Assembly: GCA_038229295.1 (NCBI GenBank)
Contig: JBBROO010000070.1
Location: 1-7,388 of the forward strand
Source of the DNA: JAJPGZ01 sp038229295
GTDB lineage: Bacteria; Verrucomicrobiota; Verrucomicrobiia; Chthoniobacterales; UBA10450
Direction of reading: 5' to 3'
Length of the DNA stretch: 7,388 nucleotides
Numbering within the stretch: position 1 is the stretch's first letter; every line of letters begins with the position of its first letter. Positions 1 to 5,407 of this stretch are shown one piece after another. The position numbers were made by a program, and so were the translations under genes. Below the pieces are notes generated by a model. The model saw only the letters and a program-made list of their open reading frames with translations. It did not search any database and was not told where the DNA came from.

Positions 1-141
1 CAGAACGGCGACGGCAGTTATATTTATCAAGGCACTGTGCCCGCATCGGAAAGCGGCGCGTATGGTTTCAGTGTGCGCGTTGTGCCGACGCACCCGCATC
101 TGATGCAAACGCACGAACTGCGTTTGATCACCTGGTCTTAA
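1..141 (+). CDS. Alpha-glucan phosphorylase, C-terminal fragment
   Basis: The reading frame is open from the first base and ends at TAA (139-141), giving 46 residues of a C-terminus whose start lies outside the window. The tail contains YQGTVPASESGAYGFSVRV, then VPTHPHL and a final ITWS. This resembles the closing beta-strand segment of the DUF3417-type alpha-glucan (maltodextrin/glycogen) phosphorylases, which end in a similar pattern of G.VP..ESG.YG..VRV.P.HP followed by a short hydrophobic end. Such enzymes release glucose-1-phosphate from alpha-1,4-glucans in the cytoplasm. The catalytic and PLP-binding regions are not visible, so the assignment rests only on this tail. The next gene begins four bases downstream on the same strand, so the two probably share a transcript. 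Confidence 0.68.
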   Translation, partial: QNGDGSYIYQGTVPASESGAYGFSVRVVPTHPHLMQTHELRLITWS

Positions 142-145
142 TCTT

Positions 146-1414
146 TTGGCGACGCGGCTGCTGTTTCTTTTTCCGCTCGCGCTCTTCGGATTGTTTCTCG
201 CGTGGGGAGCGGCCAACCAAAGCCTGGGCCTCGATTTTTATCAATTCTGGATCGTGGCCCAGACGCTCGATCGTCCGGGAGTAAACGTTTATTCCGAGGA
301 GAATGGCCGCAGTCTCGGCGAGGAGTTTCTCGAAAAATCCAGGGAAACTGGGAGCGCGCCACTGCTCAGGATCGCCGAATGCCACAAGATAGTGGAAACT
401 TATGCGTCGCCATTCTTCTATTCGCTGTTCCGGAAATTTTCCACCGCGAAGTACTATGTCGATCTTTGCCACTACCGGTTGCTTATGCTCGCGTGCTTCG
501 TCATCAGCATCGTGATTCTGGCTCGACTCCTGGATCATCCATGGGACACGTGCCTCGGCGCGGTCGCGCTTTTCTCGGCGTGGTTTGCTCCATTCTCTTC
601 GGACCTGCGGGTGGCAAACGTGAACAGTCTGCAATTGGCCGCAGTGGCTGCTTATCTTTGGGTGACAATGCGAATGCGCTGGGCCTACCGAGACATTCTC
701 GGCGGCGCAATTCTCGGCCTGGCCACAGCGTTCAAACCAAATCTTGTCTTCATTCCGGCAATGATCGTGATCGCGTGGATTTTGCACGGCCAGATTCGAC
801 GGCTATCGCTTCACGCCATCGGCATTTTTATTGGCGCAGCCGCGGCCGTGGTGCAGGCCGCGCTAAGTTTCGGCTCGTTCCGTTGCTGGTTTGACTGGAT
901 CGCGCTAATGCGAACGCTTCTTTTCGCGAACATTCCGCTTGGATCCGGAAATTTCGCGCCTGTCAAAATCTTCGACGACTGGCTCGGCATCAGTACCGCG
1001 ATTCCGATTGCGATTATTCTGTTAGGTTTGTCGATCTTGCCACTGTGGTTAGGCAGACGAAACACCGCCGCAACGAATTCGATGGCCACGGTGGATCTTG
1101 GTGCGGTTTTACTCGGCTGCTGTCTCATCGTCCTGCTTCCGCGACTGGCCTGGCTTCATTACTGCGTGTTAATGCTGCCCGTAATTCTTTTCGTCACCTC
1201 TCCCGTTTATCACGCGACTTTTGGTCGGCGCTTCCTTTTGCTGCGCCATGCGCTCATCGTTTTGGCCATCCTCGGATATGCCTTTGATGCTTTCCGATTC
1301 ATCGCGTTCATTCCGCCGCCAGTTTTTCAAAGCATCCTCACGGCGCTTTCGAATCTGATTTTGTTCGGGGTAATGCTGTTCGATTTCATTCAATCGCAGC
1401 GAGCGCGCGCATAA
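146..1414 (+). CDS. GT87/DUF2029-like multi-pass membrane glycosyltransferase
   Basis: This 422-residue protein is mostly hydrophobic, with about ten membrane segments. They include residues 5-23, about 110-128, three around 135-210, one near 225-243, one near 278-302, a long block near 317-350, one near 365-382 and a last one near 393-412. The first loop carries LDFYQFW (Asp30) and then a VNVYS segment, the arrangement seen in GT-C glycosyltransferases of family GT87. There an acidic residue after the first helix is catalytic and the donor is a polyprenyl-phosphate sugar. The ASPFFY and FKPNLVF segments also fit that family. The substrate cannot be told. The TTG start at 146 is chosen because it follows the upstream stop by four bases and places a membrane helix at the N-terminus; no convincing Shine-Dalgarno is seen. 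The 3' end overlaps dop tail to tail by 29 bases. Confidence 0.72.
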   Translation: MATRLLFLFPLALFGLFLAWGAANQSLGLDFYQFWIVAQTLDRPGVNVYSEENGRSLGEEFLEKSRETGSAPLLRIAECHKIVETYASPFFYSLFRKFSTAKYYVDLCHYRLLMLACFVISIVILARLLDHPWDTCLGAVALFSAWFAPFSSDLRVANVNSLQLAAVAAYLWVTMRMRWAYRDILGGAILGLATAFKPNLVFIPAMIVIAWILHGQIRRLSLHAIGIFIGAAAAVVQAALSFGSFRCWFDWIALMRTLLFANIPLGSGNFAPVKIFDDWLGISTAIPIAIILLGLSILPLWLGRRNTAATNSMATVDLGAVLLGCCLIVLLPRLAWLHYCVLMLPVILFVTSPVYHATFGRRFLLLRHALIVLAILGYAFDAFRFIAFIPPPVFQSILTALSNLILFGVMLFDFIQSQRARA

Positions 1415-2900
1415 ATTCGGCAAAATCTTCTCCGTTACGCGCGGCCTGATTGAGCGCCTCGAGACGCGCGTCGACTGCCACTTCCGGCAATGAAACGCGG
1501 TGAGATTGCGGCACTTTGCCAAAGACAATTTCGTCCCATTGAATCGATGCGATCTGATCGTTGAAGCGTGCGACCGAACGTCCGCGGAAAAACGCGCGCG
1601 TCGTCTCCGGTGGAGTGAAGATCGACATCTTGATGTCGTCTTCAGTGACGAATCTCCGCATCGAACCCTGCCGCATCAATTCGTAATAAAGACCGCGCTC
1701 AAGATCGACATTATGATATTCGAGGTCGATCGATTGCAGCCACGGATCGCTCCAGGAAAGTTTCTCCTCTTCCTGCAATGCATCGAGCAGAAACTTCTTC
1801 GCTGCCCAGTCAACACGATCGCGCGTCGACATGGCATCACGCTCAAGATCGTTCAAAACATTTTCCCATTCCCGTAAAATCCATTGTCGATCTTCGCCCA
1901 TGTCGATCTTGCCCGCGGCCTGCAAATAAATTCGCTGCACATCGATCGCCGAAATCTTGCGCCCGTCTTTCAACTCGATGATCCAATCATGGGTCTGATC
2001 GCGGCTGATTAGTTTGTTCGCTTCGATCGGTTGCGCGATTTCCAGTTGCGGCGCTTCTCCGCGCTCGATCAAATCGAGGACCATCGCGGTGGTCCCGATC
2101 TTCATCGCCGTGGCCCACTCGCTCATGTTCGCGTCGCCGATGATCACGTGGAAGCGGCGGTATCGACTGCTGTCGGCGTGCGGCTCGTCGCGCGTATTCA
2201 CAAGCGGTCGGCGATTCATCGTGTCGATGCTGACGAGCACGCTGAAAAAATCTGCGCGCTGCGAAATTTGAAACACGCCCGGCTGATTCGTCGCGCTCTC
2301 AGCTTCGATACCCATCTTGCCGGCGCCGGCGAAAATCTGGCGCGTGATCAAAAATGGGAGAAAGCCGGCGACAATTTTGTCCCACGGAATTTCGCGGCGC
2401 ATCAAATAATTATCGTGGCAGCCGTAACTGTGACCGACGAAGTCGGTGTTGTTTTTGTAGAGGCGAATCTCCTGACCCGCCTCGAGCTTTTCGTTTCGCC
2501 GCCGCGCGCACTCGGCCAGGATGCGCTCGCCGGCCTTGTCCTGCGCGACGATCTGTCGAAGCGTCGTGCATTCCGGCGTCGAATATTCCGGATGCGCGTG
2601 GTCGTTGTAAAAGCGAGCACCGTTTGAAAGAACGAGATCGCTTTTGATTTCCTCAAAGCTTAGCGGTCGACTCTTGTCGATCTCGTAAAACGCCGACTCG
2701 TCCGTGTCTTGCATGAGCGACTTCGCGCGGAATCCACGCGCATCGAGATGTGGATCTTCCAATTCGTAATCCCATTTCATGTGCGCGCCGTGTTCGGTGT
2801 AACCACGCACGAGCTCGATCGATTCCGCGACGACATCGACCATCTCCGCGCCATCGACCGTGATGCCGTATTCCGTCTCAAGGCCGAAGACGCGTTTCAT
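1386..2900 (-). CDS. dop: Dop, Pup deamidase/depupylase
   Basis: This 504-residue member of the Dop/PafA carboxylate-amine ligase family (glutamine-synthetase-like fold) is Dop rather than the ligase PafA. It carries the Dop-specific loop insertion at about residues 43-80 (WDYELEDP, DARGF), which PafA lacks. The N-terminal strand MKRVFGLETEYG supplies the nucleotide/Mg glutamates (E8, E10). FYNDHAHPEYS supplies the catalytic aspartate (about D100) and E105. NTRDEPHAD and RYRRFHVIIGDANMSE are the conserved core, and GSMRRFVTE with TRAFFRG mark the C-terminal domain. Known Dop enzymes hydrolyse the side-chain amide of the Pup C-terminal glutamine and cleave Pup from substrates. The ATG at 2900 is preferred because it starts the conserved strand and has a GGCGGG stretch just upstream; an in-frame GTG at 2921 would add seven residues. 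The ATG overlaps the RAYT stop (ATGA). The length matches the family and the gene looks intact. Confidence 0.93.
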   Translation of the reverse strand: MKRVFGLETEYGITVDGAEMVDVVAESIELVRGYTEHGAHMKWDYELEDPHLDARGFRAKSLMQDTDESAFYEIDKSRPLSFEEIKSDLVLSNGARFYNDHAHPEYSTPECTTLRQIVAQDKAGERILAECARRRNEKLEAGQEIRLYKNNTDFVGHSYGCHDNYLMRREIPWDKIVAGFLPFLITRQIFAGAGKMGIEAESATNQPGVFQISQRADFFSVLVSIDTMNRRPLVNTRDEPHADSSRYRRFHVIIGDANMSEWATAMKIGTTAMVLDLIERGEAPQLEIAQPIEANKLISRDQTHDWIIELKDGRKISAIDVQRIYLQAAGKIDMGEDRQWILREWENVLNDLERDAMSTRDRVDWAAKKFLLDALQEEEKLSWSDPWLQSIDLEYHNVDLERGLYYELMRQGSMRRFVTEDDIKMSIFTPPETTRAFFRGRSVARFNDQIASIQWDEIVFGKVPQSHRVSLPEVAVDARLEALNQAARNGEDFAEFMRALAAIE

Positions 2901-3397
2901 TGCCCGCCTACGCCCGTGCACGAAATTTCTGTAGGGGAAGCTGTCAGCTTCCCGCTAACGTTAATGAAATCGAGATAGTACGGCCACTCCTCCGATCTCT
3001 GGACCAACCCATGCCGCACAGGATTGTCCTGCACATAAATCCATTTGCTGGTCAGATTTTCGTCGGAGCGCAAAAGACGATCGAAACATCCACGTTGCCA
3101 TTCCCAGGACTGTGAACCGAGCGTCTTGCGTAGCACTCTTTTGAAGCCGGTCGCGAAATCGCCGATGGAAAATTCGCGCTCTTCGACTGGCGAGACAATG
3201 CAATGAGCGTGATCAGGCATTATGACCGCAGCGAGGACGTGCCACCTTTTCAGCTGGGGGATCGTCAATTTAATTGCTTCAAATACTTCTGGGTTAGCTA
3301 AGACCTTGCGGCGGTCTTTCACGCACAGGGTTACGAAATAGATAATGGATTTCTCCCAAGGTAATCGAATTTCCGACAGCCTTGGTGGTTCGCCCAT
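2897..3397 (-). CDS. REP-associated tyrosine transposase (RAYT, Y1/HUH family)
   Basis: This 166-residue protein matches the IS200-like Y1 transposases that are domesticated with REP sequences. VTLCVKDRRK (residues 22-31) begins the fold, MPDHAH (60-65) is the HUH metal site (H63, H65), and KWIYVQDNPVRHGLV (118-132) carries the likely nucleophile Tyr121, followed by the WPYYLDF tail. Family members nick single-stranded REP hairpins at a GTAG foot. The ATG at 3397 lies eight bases inside the right hairpin and directly precedes the conserved N-terminus. The frame stays open further upstream, but that part is arc in another frame. The final residues (after DFINV) are encoded by the left hairpin and host spacer, so the stop at 2897 lies beyond the element and overlaps the dop start. 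No ribosome binding site is evident. All catalytic residues appear present. Confidence 0.88.
   Translation of the reverse strand: MGEPPRLSEIRLPWEKSIIYFVTLCVKDRRKVLANPEVFEAIKLTIPQLKRWHVLAAVIMPDHAHCIVSPVEEREFSIGDFATGFKRVLRKTLGSQSWEWQRGCFDRLLRSDENLTSKWIYVQDNPVRHGLVQRSEEWPYYLDFINVSGKLTASPTEISCTGVGGQ
2929..2953 (+). repeat. Left REP hairpin with GTAG foot
   Basis: CTGTAG is followed by a stem GGGAAGC (2935-2941), loop TGTCA and GCTTCCC (2947-2953). The stem can extend to nine pairs with a one-base loop. GTAG at the foot of a palindrome is the known recognition signal of RAYT enzymes in E. coli. This copy also encodes the C-terminal tail of the transposase on the opposite strand. Confidence 0.85.
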
Positions 3398-3404
3398 AGG
3401 AAAT

Positions 3405-3429
3405 GGGAAGCTAACAGCTTCCCCTACAG
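3405..3429 (-). repeat. Right REP hairpin, inverted copy
   Basis: Read on the minus strand this is the same 25-base unit as the left hairpin, with one C-to-T change in the loop. On the + strand GGGAAGCT (3405-3412) pairs with AGCTTCCC (3416-3423) across a three-base loop, followed by CTACAG. It lies just upstream of the transposase ATG and so falls in its leader. Confidence 0.85.
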
Positions 3430-3449
3430 TTACAGACGCCGCGCAATCA

Positions 3450-5132
3450 TCAAACGACGCCCGATGTCGATCTTGCGCGGTCGCCGAGCGGCTTGATCGG
3501 CGAAATCTTGACCACGTTTTCCGGATCGTAATCGATGAGTTTAAGCCAATCTTCCGTGATGTCGGTGGTCGGGAAAATATCGTTCTCCGTAAATTCCGCG
3601 TTGAAGGCGAGCTGCAAATCAGTTTCGCGAATCCCCTCTTCCTGTTGCGTCGCGATCGCGCGCTTGATCGCCATCGCTTTGGCACGTTCGACAATCGAGG
3701 CAATGATCGCCCCGCTAATGAGATCGCTGCGGTAAAGCATTTCCTTGCGGCCGCTGCGGAAAGTCACTTCGAGAAATTTGTTTTCTTCGCGCTTAGCGAA
3801 CTGCCAATCTACGAAACGCTCGACCAACTTCGCAATGGCTGCGCCGGTGTTGTCCGCTTCCTTGGCCAGCGCGCCGTCGTAAGGAAGATCACTCGTTAGG
3901 TAAATTTGATAGATATCGCGCGCGCCTTCGCGATTCGGCCGGTTCACTTTTATTTTCCGGTCGATCCTTCCGGGCCGCAAAATTGCGGGGTCAATTAGAT
4001 CAGCACGATTCGACGCCAGAATAATGACCACATCGTTCAACGAATCGATCCCGTCCATTTCGGAACAGAACATCGGCACGAGCGTGGAAAGAATGTTGGA
4101 GAAGCGCGAAGCGCGGCGGGTGCCGAGAATCGATTCCGCTTCGTCGATAAAAAGGAAAGGCATAAAGCCTTCTTTTCTCTTTTCGCGCGCCGTCGCGAAA
4201 ATTTCGCGGACCATGCGCTCCGATTCGCCGACCCACATGTTCAAAATCTCCGGGCCCTTGACGTGCATGAAGTACTCGTGCATTTCGCCGCCGGTTTGTT
4301 CGCGCAACTGCCGGGTTAAATTGTAAGCGGTCGCTTTGCCGATGAGTGTTTTGCCGCATCCAGGCGGGCCATAGAGCAGAAAGCCCTTTGGTGTTGCGTG
4401 CTGAAATTTTTTGAAAAGATCGACATGTAAAAGCGGGAGCTCGATCGCGTCCTTGATCGCGCTTAATGCCTGTTCCTGCCCGCCGACTTTTTCCCACGGC
4501 AACTCCGGCACCGCGTCGAGAAAATATTCGTGCGACTTGTTGCTCGATAACATTTCGAGCGCCATGCGATAGTTCGAATCGACGCGCACTTCGTCGCCAG
4601 ATTTCAACGTCGTCTGCGCGAGATCGGCGGAGCGTTGCAGAACGATCGACTGCGTCCCGTGCTCCGAGCCGACACGCAACCGATCTGTTCCGATGACTTC
4701 AGTTATTTTCGTCACCGGACCGGCCGTTTCAAAACCGAGATCGCCCACGATAACGAACGCTTCATTAACCAAAACACGCGTTCCGTTTTTTAATTTCGCG
4801 AGCGCGATGCGAGGATCGACATTGCAATAATAATCCGCGCCGCCGACCACGATGTGCGCCGTGTCACGCGAAGTCGCCCTCAAGAATGTGCCGATACGAT
4901 TCGCCGGCGCGGTCACCTTCTTCACTACTTCCTCCAGCTTCTCGATCATGCGTTGCGCTTCGACGATCGTGTCCTCGTAGCTGGATATGTCCGGGCGAAG
5001 ATCGAGAAGTTCGCGTCGCGTCGGATCGCCCGGCGGCAGAGAAGCGAGAATGCGATCGAGCGAATCAAGCAGAGTGCGGCGACCCGAAATTTCCTCGTCG
5101 CCCTCGAATCCTTCGCTACGCTCGTCGCTCAT
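3450..5132 (-). CDS. arc: ARC/Mpa, proteasome-associated AAA+ ATPase
   Basis: This 560-residue protein has the order of the mycobacterial Mpa/ARC family. An N-terminal coiled coil (about residues 50-75) normally captures Pup. A double OB region (about 78-195) follows, then one AAA+ domain with Walker A GPPGCGKT (255-262), a pore-loop segment KGPEILNMWVGESE with Trp300-Val-Gly, Walker B FLFIDEAES (D330, E331), sensor-1 ASN (373-375) and arginine fingers in RPGRIDR (386-392). A small alpha domain closes it. Known homologues form hexamers that unfold pupylated proteins and feed them to the 20S core. Mycobacterial Mpa ends in GQYL, which docks on the proteasome; this protein ends in STSGVV, so docking is doubtful. 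The ATG at 5132 is about 29 bases below the predicted transcription start; no strong Shine-Dalgarno is seen. dop follows on the same strand after the RAYT unit. Confidence 0.92.
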   Translation of the reverse strand: MSDERSEGFEGDEEISGRRTLLDSLDRILASLPPGDPTRRELLDLRPDISSYEDTIVEAQRMIEKLEEVVKKVTAPANRIGTFLRATSRDTAHIVVGGADYYCNVDPRIALAKLKNGTRVLVNEAFVIVGDLGFETAGPVTKITEVIGTDRLRVGSEHGTQSIVLQRSADLAQTTLKSGDEVRVDSNYRMALEMLSSNKSHEYFLDAVPELPWEKVGGQEQALSAIKDAIELPLLHVDLFKKFQHATPKGFLLYGPPGCGKTLIGKATAYNLTRQLREQTGGEMHEYFMHVKGPEILNMWVGESERMVREIFATAREKRKEGFMPFLFIDEAESILGTRRASRFSNILSTLVPMFCSEMDGIDSLNDVVIILASNRADLIDPAILRPGRIDRKIKVNRPNREGARDIYQIYLTSDLPYDGALAKEADNTGAAIAKLVERFVDWQFAKREENKFLEVTFRSGRKEMLYRSDLISGAIIASIVERAKAMAIKRAIATQQEEGIRETDLQLAFNAEFTENDIFPTTDITEDWLKLIDYDPENVVKISPIKPLGDRARSTSGVV

Positions 5133-5167
5133 TTGTGGTTTGGGTCAATCCGCCGAACCGATTTTCA

Positions 5168-5196
5168 ATTATAACTTTATCGCGCTCGTTGCGCAA
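5168..5196 (-). promoter_or_regulatory. Predicted sigma70-type promoter of arc
   Basis: On the minus strand a -35-like TTGCGC (5196-5191) is separated by exactly 17 bases from a perfect TATAAT -10 (5173-5168). Transcription would begin near 5161, about 29 bases before the arc ATG. Position, spacing and the consensus -10 support it, although the -35 is only partly matched. It probably drives arc, RAYT and dop. Confidence 0.65.
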
Positions 5197-5200
5197 TGTT

Positions 5201-5215
5201 CGACGCTGCGCGTCG
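5201..5215. repeat. Short GC-rich inverted repeat upstream of arc promoter
   Basis: CGACGC (5201-5206) and GCGTCG (5210-5215) form a six-base stem with loop TGC. It lies immediately upstream of the -35 of the arc promoter and is flanked by two copies of AATGTTC (5195-5201 and 5219-5225). It could be an operator, but no regulator is known, and chance is possible at this length. Confidence 0.35.
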
Positions 5216-5235
5216 CCAAATGTTCAAACCGTCGA

Positions 5236-5286
5236 TGTCGATCTTGCGTGGCGAAAAAGTCGCCGGAGCGCATTGTCGATCTTGCG
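5236..5286 (+). repeat. Two direct copies of TGTCGATCTTGCG in the arc-tRNA gap
   Basis: The 13-mer occurs at 5236-5248 and 5274-5286, 38 bases apart in the same orientation. Between them GGCGA (5250-5254) and TCGCC (5260-5264) make a small hairpin. The first copy is part of a 16-base match to the end of arc (3462-3477). The second runs into the REP-like hairpin at 5284. The core 10-mer recurs across the window. Confidence 0.7.
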
Positions 5287-5310
5287 GCTGAGGACAGCCG
5301 CCTCTACAGT
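5282..5310 (+). promoter_or_regulatory. Possible promoter of tRNA-Asp, overlapping the REP-like hairpin
   Basis: TTGCGG (5282-5287) and TACAGT (5305-5310) have a 17-base spacing and would start transcription near 5317, six bases before the tRNA. Both hexamers match consensus only in part (TACAGT 4 of 6). No better candidate is seen between arc and the tRNA. Confidence 0.35.
5284..5309 (-). repeat. Third REP-like hairpin (variant family) before tRNA-Asp
   Basis: GCGGCTG (5284-5290) pairs with CAGCCGC (5295-5301) across a four-base loop AGGA, followed by CTCTACAG. Read on the minus strand it starts CTGTAG, the same foot as the two RAYT hairpins, but with a different stem sequence. It therefore looks like a second REP subfamily that the same or a related transposase could recognise. 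Confidence 0.6.
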
Positions 5311-5322
5311 TTCGCTCTTTCA

Positions 5323-5396
5323 GGAGTCTTAGCTCAATTGGTTAGAGCGCCGCCCTGTCACGGCGGAGGTTGCGGGTTCGAGCCCCGTAGACTCCG
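5323..5396 (+). tRNA. tRNA-Asp (anticodon GUC)
   Basis: A complete 74-base cloverleaf can be folded by eye. Acceptor GGAGTCT (5323-5329) pairs with AGACTCC (5389-5395), with discriminator G5396. The D arm is GCTC/GAGC. The anticodon stem CCGCC/GGCGG (5350-5354, 5362-5366) encloses loop CTGTCAC with anticodon GTC (5357-5359). The T arm GCGGG-TTCGAGC-CCCGT has one G-U pair. CCA is not encoded, so it must be added after transcription. G34 and the discriminator G fit tRNA-Asp. Confidence 0.97.
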
Positions 5397-5407
5397 GTAA
5401 TTTTCTC

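Larger units (their letters stand above)
2929..3429 (-). mobile_element. RAYT/REP unit (REP - transposase - inverted REP) between arc and dop
   Basis: A transposase gene is bracketed by two near-identical hairpins in opposite orientation, with their CTGTAG feet facing outward. Only one base of 25 differs between them. This is the layout of a RAYT gene carrying its own REP pair (a 'REPtron'). The unit is about 500 bases long and lies in the arc-dop spacer. If it were removed, about 55 bases of spacer would remain. I see no clear target-site duplication, as expected for HUH enzymes. Confidence 0.8.

Noticed and set aside
2319..2330. Perfect 12-base palindrome GCCGGCGCCGGC.
   Set aside because: It lies within dop and encodes the conserved AGAG segment; codon choice in a GC-rich gene explains it.
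2897..2928. The frame upstream of dop ends in GVGGQ, like the C-terminal Gly-Gly-Gln of Pup, so it might be the remnant of a pup gene disrupted by the RAYT unit.
   Set aside because: Only about ten codons lie between the hairpin and the stop, the residues before GGQ do not match the acidic, helical Pup tail, and the pre-insertion spacer would be only about 55 bases. Coincidence in a GC-rich ribosome-binding region is more likely.
1500..2978. Several long + strand open frames opposite dop.
   Set aside because: They are low-stop shadows of dop in a GC-rich gene and have no recognisable domain; the dop frame shows full family conservation.
3398..3703. Upstream extension of the transposase frame giving a 268-residue protein.
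   Set aside because: The extra residues are arginine- and serine-rich, antiparallel in character to no known RAYT domain, and come from the arc coding sequence in another frame.
3450..5132. Possibility that the AAA+ protein is a p97/FtsH-type ATPase instead of ARC.
   Set aside because: It has the N-terminal coiled coil, double OB region and single AAA+ module of ARC/Mpa, no protease or second AAA+ domain, and is next to dop.
5196..5310. CRISPR-like array suggested by repeated TGTCGATCTTGCG units.
   Set aside because: Only two tandem copies, 13 bases long, with further copies scattered in coding DNA and no regular spacer series or cas genes.
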